Source: CAVOGJ01 sp963695405 (GTDB taxonomy: Bacteria > Planctomycetota > Planctomycetia > Pirellulales > Pirellulaceae). From it: 64,000 nucleotides of DNA. The position numbers and the translations under genes were made by a program. The notes under the pieces are model-generated. The model was not told the DNA's origin, did no database searches, and saw only the letters and a program-made list of their open reading frames with translations. The DNA lies in NCBI GenBank assembly GCA_963695405.1, contig CAVOGJ010000009.1:495542-559541 (forward strand). Direction: 5' to 3'. Of the stretch, positions 46,317 through 57,992 are shown piece by piece (position 1 is the first letter of the stretch; every line of letters starts with the position of its first letter).

Positions 46317-46615
46317 AGGTCTGGCCTGTCCGTCGGTTCCGTTCCCTCTGGAGCATGTCTTTCCGCCGCGCGTTCCGCGCGCAACACTCTTTTTGTTATC
46401 GGCAACAGCGCCGCCGCGACTCAAGGCCCAATTGACAAGTCGCATTTACCGCAGGTCTGTCGCATTTGCCGCAGGTGCTCAGCGGCAGCGAATCGAACGG
46501 CTCCATTTGGCTTCGATAACATGGCCCGCCCTCGGATGTGCGTTCACCCATTGCGAGCAGAGAGGTGCTACCAACATGTCGTAGCGACCCGCCACTCGCA
46601 CGTGGCGCCGGCGAA

Positions 46616-47407
46616 CTAGCCGCCGACCGACTGACACGACGGGCAGAAATACGTCGATCTTCCCAATTCGCCTTGTCTTCGCATTTGGATCAGCCGGCCA
46701 CATCGAAGACAGGCCTCGCCGCTCCGGCCGTAGACCCATTTCCGGGTACCGTCGCGTCCGAAGCGTGTCGTACGAGGATAGCCCATGAGATTGCGGCGCA
46801 TCAAGTCTCGCGTGCGGCAGAATACGCTCTGCCACTGGGGATCGCTGAGCGAATCGACTCGGGCGAACGGATTCGCTTGTTCCAGGAACAGGACTTCCGA
46901 TTTGTACACGTTACCCGCCCCGCAGGCCACCGACTGATCCATGATCGCAACTCCGATCGGCGCCGCAGCATGACGTCGCAAACGCGTCAGGATCCGCTCC
47001 ACGTCAAAGTCGTGGGCCAACAGATCAGGGCCTAGCCTGGACAGCCAACGATGGCGGCGCAAGCCGTCGGCGGAAAGGATTTCGAGCGTCTTCGGACTGA
47101 AGAGTACCGCCGTCCGCGCGGCATCCGTTTCGAGGGCCAGAGCCGCTTGACGAACCGGCTTTCGCCAGGGTTGCCCTGCGGCGTAGATATGCCACGAGCC
47201 AGTCATGCCCAGGTGCGAATGAATGGCGTCGCCGCCCGCCAAGTGAATCAACAAGTGCTTACCGCGGGACTCGATCTGTGCCACCGTCCGCCCAGAGAGA
47301 TCCTCGAGCGGTCGGCCATGCTCGCCATGGACGGCCGCGAGTCGGCGCCCCTCAAGGACTTGCCTCAAGGAAACTGCAGTGCGAAAAAGTGTGTCACCTT
47401 CGGGCAT
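46616..47407 (-). CDS. nei: Formamidopyrimidine/endonuclease VIII-type DNA glycosylase
   Basis: 263 residues. MPEGDTLFRT gives the catalytic Pro 2/Glu 3 of the Fpg/Nei family; MPEGD is the Nei2 style rather than MutM (MPELP). The H2TH motif is DQSVACGAGNVYKSEVLFLE, and the C-terminal zinc finger is CLRCGRLIQMRRQGELGRST then CPSC. It excises oxidised bases and cleaves the strand. It is single, with no neighbours in the pathway. Confidence 0.92.
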   Translation of the reverse strand: MPEGDTLFRTAVSLRQVLEGRRLAAVHGEHGRPLEDLSGRTVAQIESRGKHLLIHLAGGDAIHSHLGMTGSWHIYAAGQPWRKPVRQAALALETDAARTAVLFSPKTLEILSADGLRRHRWLSRLGPDLLAHDFDVERILTRLRRHAAAPIGVAIMDQSVACGAGNVYKSEVLFLEQANPFARVDSLSDPQWQSVFCRTRDLMRRNLMGYPRTTRFGRDGTRKWVYGRSGEACLRCGRLIQMRRQGELGRSTYFCPSCQSVGG

Positions 47408-47636
47408 ACGGTCCCTGAATGCAAAACGATGGAGCAGGGCGTAAATGGGGAATTCCTGTACTTACTGTAGCTAATCGACCGGAAGGGAGGCAAGCAACAG
47501 CAGCAGGTCAAGAAGCCAAGAAGCGAGGCGGCAAGGCGGTCGGCAGATTGCCTGGCGATCGAGTATACTCATGATGTGATCCCGCCGCCCGCCTCGGGCG
47601 AATCGATGCTTCCCCTTGATTCAGGCACGTTGGCTG

Positions 47637-50600
47637 ATGGGCTATTGTTGTCGCGGCTATTTTCGTTACTGGGTGGTCGCGCTAGCTTGGCTATGCCTGG
47701 TCGGCTGTCATGACGAGCAGGCGGTCGATGCGCCCTCCGAGGCTACGGTCACATCGGAGCTTCCGACCCCGGTGGTCACGAATACGGCACCCGCTACCGA
47801 GATTGTGGAAGCCCCGGACGTGCCTTTATCTCGGGGGGGTCCCGCAGCGAAAGTTGACGTAGTGGACGGTCCCATTCGGTTTGCGGACGAAGCGACTGCC
47901 AGGGGGCTCCACTTTGTGCATCGCTCGGGGGCGAGCGGTTCGTTTACGTACCCAGAGATCATGTCAGGCGGCGTGTGCCTGGCGGATCTCGACCGGGACG
48001 GAGATCTCGATATTTACCTTCCTCAGGGCGGTGCAATCCCGGGGGACGAAGGGGAACCGGGCCGCAATGCGCTGTTCCTCAACGGGGGAGATGGCCATTT
48101 CCGCAACGTGTCGGCTGCTTCCGGTGCGGACCATCCTGCTTACGGGATGGGAGCCTTTGCCGCGGATGTGGATCGCGACGGCGATCTTGACCTGCTCTTA
48201 ACCAACGCTGGGTCGCTGGCGCTGCTGTTGAATCGTGGGGACGCCACGTTCGACGACGCGACCGCATCCGCAGGCTTGGCGAAACGAGATGGCTTTTGGC
48301 TGAACGCGGCCTGCGGAGATCTCAATGGGGACGGCCTCCTCGATGTCTACATCGCGAATTACACGCTTTGGTACCCTGGTGTGGACCCGCAGTGCAAGGC
48401 GCCGAGCGGCGAACCCGATTACTGTAACCCTACCAGCTACGATGGTGCCTGCGATCTTCTGTTGTTCGGCCACGGGGACGGAACGTTTGAGGACGCCACG
48501 CAGTCGAGCGGTATCTCAGCAGCCGCGACCCGTTCGATGGGCGTGCTGCTATTCGATCCTGACCGCGACGGTGATCAAGATATTTATGTGACCAACGACG
48601 GACAAGCCAATCTGCTGTGGATCAACGACGGTCAGGGCCATTTCGAGGATCAGGCGTTGATCCTGGGCGTGGCGCTTAATGCAGCGGGAGCGGCAGAGGC
48701 CAGCATGGGTACCGCGGCAGGTGACTTCGACGCCGACGGTGACGATGACTTTCTTATCACCCATCTCGAGGGGGAAACGCATACACTCTATCGGAACGAA
48801 GGTGGCTTCTTCGTGGACGATACGGCGCGGGCCGGCCTGGCCGGTTGGTCGCGTCCCGACACCGGCTTCGGGGTGTGTCTGGGGGACTTCGATCTCGATG
48901 GTCGCGACGATCTGTTTGTTGCCAACGGAGCGGTCGCTCGTCCCACCCGCCCTCGCAATCCTGAAACGCCCTATGCCCAGCCCGATCGCGTCGCCCGAGG
49001 CGACACCAATGGTCGTTTTCCGGTGGCCCAGGTCATTGCCAATGATCAACCAGGCACTCACGGGAGCACGCCGCTCGTTTCTCGAGGAGCGGCGTTGGGT
49101 GACGTCAATGGGGATGGTCGGGTCGATCTGCTGGTCATCGCCAAAGATGCCCCGGTTCGGTTATTGATCAACCGTACCCAAACAGGCGGCCACTGGATCG
49201 CTTTCCGTCCCACTTCCGTCGCGGGGTATCCGTCCACCATTGGAACACATATCACACTGCTCGATCAGGCGCAACCGCGCCTCGGTAGCGTGCGTCCCCA
49301 TGGAAGCTATCTTGGGTCGAGCGAGGATATCGTGCGCTTCGGCCTCGGGGAAGCGAAAGCTCCGCTTGCGGTGCAGGTCACATGGCCCGACCAAACGCGG
49401 GAGCAGTTTTTCACACTGGCGGTCGATCAACTACATGAGCTGGTGCGAGGCACAGGAGCCGCTGTGAGCGAAACGTCGGTCGAACCATTGGGCCGCAGTG
49501 ACTCGACGAACATCACGTCAAGCGAGTCGGAGACCCGCGTCCGAGAACCCATGCCCGAGGCTGGTTCCGAGCCGCTGCCGGTGATCGCGCCGGAGCAACT
49601 GGGGCCGCTGCCGCCGATTCGCTTCGAACCGCAGGAACCTGTCGGATTCACGGTGCGTTTAGATGACTCGCAATTGGCCTCTTGGTGCCGTCAAGCCGGA
49701 CTACCACCACCTCCCGAGCGGAGCGGGCTCGACAGCGCTACCTGGAAGTTAGTGCACCCGGCTATCGAAGCGGCGGCGAGGCGACCGTCGGCAGAGACCC
49801 TAGGTGCCTTGGCCATGTACTACGATGGACATCGAGTGAGTGAATCGGCGCGCGAACTGTACGAGCGGGTGGTGAAAATGGCGCCGTACGATGCCCAATG
49901 GTGGCACCTCTTGGGGCGGGTTGAATACGAATTAGGCCGCATCGACGAGTCGGTGCAGGCATTTGAGCGTGCCACGGTCTTGGCGCCTCGAAGTGCCGAA
50001 GGCTGGGGTCGGCTGGCCGAGTCACAACTGGCGGCGGGACAAGCTGCAGAAGCCGCCGCCGCCTGGCAGAAATATACTGCGTTGCGTCCCGCAGACCCGA
50101 TTGGCTTCATCGGCTTGGCACGTGCTTTCGAGTCGCTCGGAGATTTCGCTGCCGCGCGGCGCGAGGCTGAGCAGGCGCTTCAAAAGCAGCCTCAGGCTCG
50201 CCCGGCCCTGGTTCTGGCTGCCCGCGTCGCTGCCCGTAGCGGCGACGCCGAGGCTGCCGCCTCATTTCGCCAGTCGGCGGATCAACTTACCGCCGCCGAT
50301 GATCCCATCATGGCCGACGCAGTGGATCTGGGCATGAGAGAGCACGCTCGTACGCTCGGGTTTCTGCGGACCGCTGTCGAATACTACAAGAGCCACCAAC
50401 AGTACGCGGAAGCCTATCGAACCGCGCTACTCCTGGCGGAACGTCGCCCCGAGGAAGCGCAAAACTGGCAACTGCTCACCTGGCTGGCAGTCGCCCTGCG
50501 TCAAAATCAAGATGCAGCTCGCCATGGGAAAACGGCGCTCGCCCTCAACCCGCAATTCGCCGCCGGTCATGAGGCGATCGCGCGAGGATACATCGAGGCG

Positions 50601-50858
50601 CGTGAGAATGCCCAGGCGCTGGCGGCCATTGAGCGTGCCCTGACCGTCGATCCCGAGTTCACGCACGCACTCGTGACGCGTGGCATCGTGAGGGCCGGCA
50701 TGGGGCAGTGGACCGCCGCCCAGGACGATCTCGAAAAGGGGCTCGCGGCTCACCCCGACGATGTGGAAGGATGGATTATGTTGACCGTTTCCCGAGCCAA
50801 TACGGGAAACCTGGCCGGCGCGAGAAGCGGTCCAACGCGCCTTGAAGCTGGCTCCTGA
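47637..50858 (+). CDS. FG-GAP/ASPIC-UnbV/TPR lipoprotein (CRTAC1-like)
   Basis: About 1073 residues from the ATG at 47637 (a TTG at 47616 is possible). Lipoprotein signal VVALAWLCLVGC (lipid Cys about 24). Residues 80-500 hold seven FG-GAP/VCBS calcium loops (DLDRDGDLDIYL, DVDRDGDLDLLL, DLNGDGLLDVYI, DPDRDGDQDIYV, DFDADGDDDFLI, DFDLDGRDDLFV, DVNGDGRVDLLV), then an ASPIC/UnbV domain (SVRPHGSYLGSSEDIVRFGL), a linker, and about ten TPRs. The end is frameshifted: after NLAGAR the frame reads SGPTRLEAGS and stops at 50858. Shifting at about 50823 restores EAVQRALKLAPENPLALGLQ and then AKLRQK, ending at 50904. Surface role unknown. Confidence 0.88.
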   Translation: MGYCCRGYFRYWVVALAWLCLVGCHDEQAVDAPSEATVTSELPTPVVTNTAPATEIVEAPDVPLSRGGPAAKVDVVDGPIRFADEATARGLHFVHRSGASGSFTYPEIMSGGVCLADLDRDGDLDIYLPQGGAIPGDEGEPGRNALFLNGGDGHFRNVSAASGADHPAYGMGAFAADVDRDGDLDLLLTNAGSLALLLNRGDATFDDATASAGLAKRDGFWLNAACGDLNGDGLLDVYIANYTLWYPGVDPQCKAPSGEPDYCNPTSYDGACDLLLFGHGDGTFEDATQSSGISAAATRSMGVLLFDPDRDGDQDIYVTNDGQANLLWINDGQGHFEDQALILGVALNAAGAAEASMGTAAGDFDADGDDDFLITHLEGETHTLYRNEGGFFVDDTARAGLAGWSRPDTGFGVCLGDFDLDGRDDLFVANGAVARPTRPRNPETPYAQPDRVARGDTNGRFPVAQVIANDQPGTHGSTPLVSRGAALGDVNGDGRVDLLVIAKDAPVRLLINRTQTGGHWIAFRPTSVAGYPSTIGTHITLLDQAQPRLGSVRPHGSYLGSSEDIVRFGLGEAKAPLAVQVTWPDQTREQFFTLAVDQLHELVRGTGAAVSETSVEPLGRSDSTNITSSESETRVREPMPEAGSEPLPVIAPEQLGPLPPIRFEPQEPVGFTVRLDDSQLASWCRQAGLPPPPERSGLDSATWKLVHPAIEAAARRPSAETLGALAMYYDGHRVSESARELYERVVKMAPYDAQWWHLLGRVEYELGRIDESVQAFERATVLAPRSAEGWGRLAESQLAAGQAAEAAAAWQKYTALRPADPIGFIGLARAFESLGDFAAARREAEQALQKQPQARPALVLAARVAARSGDAEAAASFRQSADQLTAADDPIMADAVDLGMREHARTLGFLRTAVEYYKSHQQYAEAYRTALLLAERRPEEAQNWQLLTWLAVALRQNQDAARHGKTALALNPQFAAGHEAIARGYIEARENAQALAAIERALTVDPEFTHALVTRGIVRAGMGQWTAAQDDLEKGLAAHPDDVEGWIMLTVSRANTGNLAGARSGPTRLEAGS

Positions 50859-51158
50859 GAATCCCTTGGCGCTTGGTCTGCAAGCCAAGCTACGGCAGAA
50901 ATAGTTGATTTGCCAGCAATGCTGTCGGCACCATAGGCCGCCAGCGGCGCCCGCTGGGACCCATCCGTCTCGACGCGAATGGTTTGGGACCTGGGACTGT
51001 CTCTGTCACTGCAAAAATTGCGGTCCACTTCTCCCGTCGCTGCCGTTGACGCTGAACGCCACCGTTTCTATGATCCCGCCCGCTTGCGGTAAGAATCCAA
51101 TCTGCCGCGGAGGATCACGCGTTTGAATTCGATCGTTTTACAAAGCCGGGACGCCGCT

Positions 51159-52133
51159 ATGATGCGAAAACCGCACTGCTTCATCGTTTCGCTGGCCATC
51201 CTGACCGCCTTGAGTGGATGTCGCTCAGGACAAAAGGTGTCGTCACTCCCCGGCATGGGGTGGCTCGACAATTCCAAGTCGAACGCCACAAACCTCGATC
51301 CAACCGAAAATTACCCTCCGCCTTCGGCAGCCGAATCGCCAGTCTCCATGTCTGCGTTCGGTGCACCGGGTCAGCAAGCGGTAAGTAATCCATCGATATC
51401 CTCAGCGACGCCAGCCACGCCTGGACAAGGCATGACCGCACAGAACCTGCCGGCTTACCCCGGAACCTGGCCCAATTCGGCCGGCCAGCCGGGCACTGCC
51501 CCGCCGACGTCCCCCGGCTTCGACACGCCCCCCTACGGGAACTTGGCACAGAATGTTTCCTCTGACGGCGTCCAGCAAGGACCGTACTCGGCTTCCGCCG
51601 TAGGTTCGACTGCGAATTCGTATCCTTCGCCAAACCCGCCGGCAGCGACGGCCTCTCCGTACGCGGGTCCGCCCCAAGTCGCGGCCGACTACGCATCCTC
51701 GTACGGAGCGGCGGCAGCCCAGGGTAGCTATGATACGTCGACCTATCCGACCACCTCCGCTGGAAATGCCAATGCCCTGGTTGCCTCTCGCAACAGTCAA
51801 TTCCCTGTTCCCGCTGGTGGAGAACCGTCCACTGGCACTAGCGGTACGGGTTATCAGCCTGCCGCCTATACGAACGCAGAGACCGCTGGCGGATTGGGAG
51901 CAGCTGCGATGATCCCGGCTGCCAGTGGGGCAGCCTCGAATAATGTGGCCGCCGACTATGCCCAATCCCCCTACGCCCAGCCACCGTACGGCACGAGCAG
52001 CGCGAATGCGGCGGGAGCTGGGTTTATGCCAGCGAACGTCAGCGGTGGTGATGCCGGCTATGGTAGCCCGAGCGTCTACGACACGCCGCGCACAGCGGCT
52101 GCCTGGCACCCAGGGAGCACCTCGGAATTCTAG
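51159..52133 (+). CDS. Low-complexity lipoprotein
   Basis: About 324 residues from the ATG at 51159. Signal peptide and lipobox in MMRKPHCFIVSLAILTALSG followed by CRSG, then a Pro/Ala/Ser/Thr/Tyr-rich body of the type QPPYGTSSANAAGAGFMPAN without a globular domain. Probably an extracytoplasmic, disordered lipoprotein. Its last ~95 bases overlap a leftward gene (52039-52419). Confidence 0.7.
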   Translation: MMRKPHCFIVSLAILTALSGCRSGQKVSSLPGMGWLDNSKSNATNLDPTENYPPPSAAESPVSMSAFGAPGQQAVSNPSISSATPATPGQGMTAQNLPAYPGTWPNSAGQPGTAPPTSPGFDTPPYGNLAQNVSSDGVQQGPYSASAVGSTANSYPSPNPPAATASPYAGPPQVAADYASSYGAAAAQGSYDTSTYPTTSAGNANALVASRNSQFPVPAGGEPSTGTSGTGYQPAAYTNAETAGGLGAAAMIPAASGAASNNVAADYAQSPYAQPPYGTSSANAAGAGFMPANVSGGDAGYGSPSVYDTPRTAAAWHPGSTSEF

Positions 52134-52419
52134 GGTCGAGGGCTGACGTCGAGGGGGGGCGTGCCGGTGAGTGGCGAACCAATCCGCCGGCGACGTTCGC
52201 GCAGCCGGCGACCGGCATGGTCGCGAAATGCACAACGCGCGACCTGAGACCCTGTTCGAGCAGTTTCTCAGCACAGCAGCGGGCAGGTTCCGAATCCTGA
52301 AACGTCGCGTATCGCTGCCAGACGGCATCATTCGCTAGTTGGAATTGGACGCGGTAATGACGCGCCTGTCCGGCGCAACTGTACGGTGCTACGGCAGGGT
52401 AGGGTTGGTTTAAGGCCAT
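52039..52419 (-). CDS. Small hypothetical protein
   Basis: About 126 residues from the ATG at 52419. The core RHYRVQFQLANDAVWQRYAT, FQDSEPARCCAEKLLEQGLR and SRVVHFATMPVAG reads like a small globular domain. The rest (RPPSTSALDPRIPRCSLGAR onward) overlaps the 3' end of the lipoprotein gene on the other strand and looks less protein-like, so the true end may be earlier or disrupted. The frame is open further upstream to 52542. Confidence 0.5.
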   Translation of the reverse strand: MALNQPYPAVAPYSCAGQARHYRVQFQLANDAVWQRYATFQDSEPARCCAEKLLEQGLRSRVVHFATMPVAGCANVAGGLVRHSPARPPSTSALDPRIPRCSLGARQPLCAACRRRSGYHSRHHHR

Positions 52420-52831
52420 TCTCTGACTTTCTTGAACGGGCGAAGGCACGGCTGCCTTCCAGACTTCGTTCCCGCGGCATCGCAGCAGGCCCGCACTGAG
52501 TCCTTGTCGGTCTGTGTGGATGCGGCATATTCGCCACGCCAAAGGTCATCGTTGACTAATGTCATCGAACGCCGCAATAGCAACGATGAGAGAATTTGGA
52601 AAAATTCTGAAGGTATGCCCGATCATCATCTCCCTACTCGTCCCGCCCATCGCCACCATGACTCATCGATGGATGTGAGTGCCAGCAGCGGTTGTCAGCG
52701 CACGTCCTGTGGGGGGGAGCGGTTTTCCTGATTGAATGGCTTGGCGAGCGCTCTTGAATTGCGCCCGAGCGGACGATGCCGACTGAGCAGGCGCTGGATA
52801 GGAGGAGATTCCCGTTGAGACCGCTCGGTGG
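52420..52831. other. 412-base gap without a clear gene
   Basis: Between two leftward small genes. Open frames here are short and without coherent composition. It should contain a promoter for the 52419 gene. Nothing else recognised. Confidence 0.45.
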
Positions 52832-53155
52832 TTACCAGCCCATCACCATGTTCGACTCGATGACTTTCCGAGCCCGATTGAGATCGGTTCCCGTTTCTTG
52901 CATGTACAGTCGAATGGCATGGACTTTGTCGCCGGCGGCCTTCGACAAGCAATCGCGGGCCATCGAGCAAGGATCCGAATCGCCGGAAATTCCCAGCGCG
53001 GCCTTCGAAATGACCCACGTGTCACGGGGCCGCTTGGTCATACGAATGAGTTGGTCTCCCGGGTAGGCGTCGACGACGACGGCCTCGGCCGCCGATTCGT
53101 CGTTCGCCCAGGTGATAATGATGTGCGCGTCCGTTTCAATTTCAAAAAGTGGCAT
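52832..53155 (-). CDS. Small conserved soluble protein
   Basis: 107 residues, ATG behind AAAGGG. MPLFEIETDAHIIITWANDE, SAAEAVVVDAYPGDQLIRMT, KRPRDTWVISKAALGISG, then a helical end (LNRARKVIESNMVMGW). The composition is that of a real globular protein. I do not recognise it beyond an impression of planctomycete conservation. Single gene. Confidence 0.72.
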   Translation of the reverse strand: MPLFEIETDAHIIITWANDESAAEAVVVDAYPGDQLIRMTKRPRDTWVISKAALGISGDSDPCSMARDCLSKAAGDKVHAIRLYMQETGTDLNRARKVIESNMVMGW

Positions 53156-53415
53156 GTGGGGTCCCTTTCAAGGAGCGCCGCCGGGGCAGCGAGAGAGCGG
53201 CTGAGAACAGGTCCGCGGAATCAATTGCAGGATCCAAGAAATCGTAGTGGATGGGGCGAAGTGCCGTCAATGTTGTCGGGAAGTTGATTGCCGATTTCGT
53301 AGTATCAGGCCTGAAAAATCAGCGATTTATCTTTGACTGTCGACTGGCGGGCCAAGCCGCACCCCTGGCCTGAGGAGACCGTTGGCCCCGCCGGGTACAC
53401 GTGCTACAAGGGGGC

Positions 53416-54219
53416 ATGGCCACATCGCAAACACCGATCGCTGGATTACCGCCTGAACAGCCCCGACGAACGCGGGTGGCCGTCGTTGGCACCGTGGTAG
53501 CGTTGGTTCTGGGGCCCGTGCTCCTTTATTGGGGCCGCGGCGAAGTAGCCAACTGGTATCGGGCCGCTGCCAGGCAGGAGCGGTTCATCGGCGATTGGGA
53601 GCTGGCGCTCCGCAGCACCCAGCGCGCGGCCGCCTGGGATGGCGCGAATCCTGAAATTTGGCTCGAACAGGCGACAATCTATCTGCACCGATCCGACGCC
53701 GTGAACGCCATCCCCGCGGCAGAGAAGGCACTGGAGATTGCGCGGGCTGCCTACGAACAACGAGGTGACCTGCGTTCCAAGGGTCTGCTGATCAACGCGC
53801 TGAACAGCGTGGCCTACGCGCGGGCGCTTGCCGAATCCGATATCGAGCGCGGTTTATCCCTTGTGGAAGAGGCTCTTGAACTCGCCGGCGATCTCGACCT
53901 ACCAGGTATTCTCGACACCCGAGGTTACTTGCATTATCTGAGCGGCAACTATGAGCAGGCGTTGGCGGATTGCCAGATGGCTGTTTCGAGCACGGAAAGA
54001 ACGTACAAGCAGGAACTATACGAGGCGCGACAAGAAGCTCAGGCGTTTGTCGACAAACTGCCGTTTGAAGATGCACAACGCAACATTACCGAGGGGCTGG
54101 CGGTGCTCTATCAACACCGCGGCTTGGTTCTGCAAGCCATGGGAGACGAAGAAGCAGCGGCAAGTGATTTTGAACACGCTCAGGAGTTCGGTTACGACCC
54201 GCAGCAGGGGGTCTGGTGA
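53416..54219 (+). CDS. Membrane-anchored TPR protein
   Basis: About 267 residues; the ATG at 53416 follows AAGGGGG closely, and a GTG at 53401 is an alternative. An N-terminal helix (RVAVVGTVVALVLGPVLLYW) is followed by about five TPR units (WELALRSTQRAAAWDGANPE, AVNAIPAAEKALEIARAAYE, IERGLSLVEEALELAGDLDL, NYEQALADCQMAVSSTERTY, DEEAAASDFEHAQEFGYDPQ). Probable periplasm-facing protein-interaction scaffold. Convergent with the GGDEF gene 26 bases away. Confidence 0.82.
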   Translation: MATSQTPIAGLPPEQPRRTRVAVVGTVVALVLGPVLLYWGRGEVANWYRAAARQERFIGDWELALRSTQRAAAWDGANPEIWLEQATIYLHRSDAVNAIPAAEKALEIARAAYEQRGDLRSKGLLINALNSVAYARALAESDIERGLSLVEEALELAGDLDLPGILDTRGYLHYLSGNYEQALADCQMAVSSTERTYKQELYEARQEAQAFVDKLPFEDAQRNITEGLAVLYQHRGLVLQAMGDEEAAASDFEHAQEFGYDPQQGVW

Positions 54220-54245
54220 CGAGACCATGTGGAATGAACCGATGG

Positions 54246-55124
54246 TCAGGCAAATATAACTTCGGCGCTTGCCGCTTCGATACGGTATCCCGTATGTCGA
54301 AAAACACAATTGCCACCGGAAGAGCGAGCGGCGAAGACGGCCGTCTGGACACGTTTGACGAGACTTTGCGAATTGTCGTCGTCGCGAGCCGCCGAAACGC
54401 CGACGCACACACAAAGCCCCAGTGTATTGGTGATCTTGGTCTGCAGGCGTTGGGCGAAGACTTGCGTGCCTTTGAGGTTGGTCTCGGGCAGCGCGATGGC
54501 CAATTGTCGGTTGGCGAGTCGAAAGACAAAGTCGGTTTCACGGACCGAATCAACCACGACGGCAGCAATGTCGCACAATGCCGCATCGGCAGCGGCGCTG
54601 GGGCCTTCCCCATCCGACGGTGATGGCCCGTCCATTTCGACGATGGCCAGCGAAAAGATGCGACCATAGCGGAGCATCAAACCGAACATCATCCGCAACC
54701 ACTCGGCCATCGCGAATTCATTGCCGAGCCCCGTGAGGGCATCGGTCCGAATCGACTTGACTCGAGCTGTTTCTCGCAGGTCGCGGATCGTCGCCACAAC
54801 GTCTTCGTGTAGCTTCAAAGCCACCTGTAGATCGGCGAATAACTCCTGAAGATGCGGATCGCGGACTAGTGACCGATGATGGAGCGTCGCCGTGGCATGC
54901 TCCAACGCGGTTCTCTGGCTGGCGAGGTGGGCAGAGAGTTCTCGGGTCGGTTCGTGAGTTGCGTGAGGCATGGGGTCCGTGGTTACGGTCGTGAACGTCT
55001 TGCGTGGCTGATATTTCTGGATGCCGACATGTTTTTCAGCGCGCCGGCGATCCACATAGGACGCCAGCCAGAAAAAATAGGAGGAGAAGGCCAGCGAGAC
55101 CCAAAGCCAGGCAACATTCATCAT
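54246..55124 (-). CDS. Degenerate GGDEF-domain membrane protein
   Basis: About 292 residues from the ATG at 55124 (the frame begins with a GTG at 55151). One N-terminal membrane helix (MMNVAWLWVSLAFSSYFFWL), a helical linker and a GGDEF-like domain. The nucleotide-cyclase start DALTGLGNEFAMAEWLRMMF is kept and a Phe-Ser-Leu-Ala-Ile-Val-Glu-Met-Asp strand follows, but at the active site the sequence is FVFRLANRQLAIALPET, with no GGDEF/GGEEF signature. So it is unlikely to make cyclic di-GMP and may act as a sensor or scaffold. A 48-residue membrane protein gene lies upstream in the same direction. Confidence 0.8.
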   Translation of the reverse strand: MMNVAWLWVSLAFSSYFFWLASYVDRRRAEKHVGIQKYQPRKTFTTVTTDPMPHATHEPTRELSAHLASQRTALEHATATLHHRSLVRDPHLQELFADLQVALKLHEDVVATIRDLRETARVKSIRTDALTGLGNEFAMAEWLRMMFGLMLRYGRIFSLAIVEMDGPSPSDGEGPSAAADAALCDIAAVVVDSVRETDFVFRLANRQLAIALPETNLKGTQVFAQRLQTKITNTLGLCVCVGVSAARDDDNSQSLVKRVQTAVFAARSSGGNCVFRHTGYRIEAASAEVIFA

Positions 55125-55208
55125 CGCATTGTCCGAGAATTTTTCAGGCACCCGGGTCAGGGACAGAGGATAGACGCAGCGGGTACCCGGTGCCGTTGCG
55201 TGTCCGTG

Positions 55209-55355
55209 TTACAGACGACTGTTCTTCCCAAAGCCTCTGAGAGAGACGAAGGCGATAATGACTACCGCGACGCCCACGACGGCCCATTGGTCCTTGTTCA
55301 TACTGATAATCCAATGATCGATCTTTTGGATGATGGCAGAGAAAAAGCGAATCAT
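55209..55355 (-). CDS. 48-residue single-helix membrane protein
   Basis: Starts at an ATG with AGGAG 10 bases before it: MIRFFSAIIQKIDHWIISMN, then a charged turn and a hydrophobic helix (WAVVGVAVVIIAFVSLRGFG) to a stop at 55209. The composition, ribosome binding site and amphipathic first half support a real gene. It lies 84 bases before the degenerate GGDEF gene and probably shares its transcript. Confidence 0.7.
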   Translation of the reverse strand: MIRFFSAIIQKIDHWIISMNKDQWAVVGVAVVIIAFVSLRGFGKNSRL

Positions 55356-55646
55356 GGGACAATTCTCCTACCGTCGAGGGGGCTTAGACATACTGTTGAA
55401 ATCTAGCTTGCCCCCGACACGGCTTGGGCCGGCTTGACCCGGCAGTCGCCAAGAAAGGCGGATCAAGTCACTCTAATCGCCACAATCGTTAGAAAAAGGC
55501 CGTTTGGAGGCACACTGATGGGGGTAGCCGTCCTGGGTCGAGACTTCCTGGCCTCGCCGCAGTGGTTGCGAACCGGTCCCTGTGGACCTTGCAGCGGTCG
55601 GGGCGCCAGATATAATTCGGGACTTGCCTCGACTGAGAGGCAGGTA

Positions 55647-57280
<1,634 letters not shown>

Positions 57281-57449
57281 GTTTGCAAACTCCCGTATTC
57301 ACAATCCCGAAGTTGAAACGTCACGGCAGCCAGTCGGGAAACTGGTTTTCGGCCGCTAAACCTAGCCGTGACAATTCAACAATACCAATTCCCTCACAGC
57401 GATTCACCCCGCTATGGGGCTAGCTGCACCAGCTGCCCGTATTTAGCCT

Positions 57450-57911
57450 CTAACGCTCCCGACTGTTGAAGGTAGTTCCCGTCGCGTCGATCCCCGCACG
57501 TGCGTTAGCGTCGACGTGGGGGATCCGATCTTCTTGAAACGGTAGCAATATGACGTCGGGACCGCGTCCACGACAATGATCGACCCGGACCAAGCCGGCT
57601 TTCTCCATCTTCGAGAGGATTGTCCGTCCTGTCTCGGCGGTAACTCCAAACTGGCGTAGTACTTTGGAAGTGAGCCGGACCGGATTGGTTCTTTTCATAC
57701 CCACCAACCACCATAGAGCCAGGGCGACATTAAGAGCTTTTAGCCCCAACGGAATGCAAGCCTGGAGCCAGTCACACGGAATCGGGCCACGTACGAAACG
57801 TTCACCCCGTTGGTGCTTGGGTATCTCGTACTTAGTCCCACTTGGCTTCGGACGGACCGCTGACGAATCACAGCTTTTTCCGTTCCAACGATATCGGTCC
57901 AGGTCGATCAT
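57450..57911 (-). CDS. Winged-helix element protein
   Basis: About 153 residues (start at 57911 or 57926 not settled). Motifs GERFVRGPIPCDWLQACIPL, GLKALNVALALWWLVGMKRT and a winged helix (LTSKVLRQFGVTAETGRTIL to LVRVDHCRGRGPDVILLPF). This resembles DNA-binding proteins that recur in planctomycete mobile elements and plasmids. It is one of the few undamaged longer frames in this island and may be its regulator or replication-control gene. Confidence 0.72.
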   Translation of the reverse strand: MIDLDRYRWNGKSCDSSAVRPKPSGTKYEIPKHQRGERFVRGPIPCDWLQACIPLGLKALNVALALWWLVGMKRTNPVRLTSKVLRQFGVTAETGRTILSKMEKAGLVRVDHCRGRGPDVILLPFQEDRIPHVDANARAGIDATGTTFNSRER

Positions 57912-57992
57912 CCTACTACACACCACATATATTCATGAAGAAAGATACAGATATTTTAGATAGAGGTACGGGTGACGAGCGAACCGGTGTTC

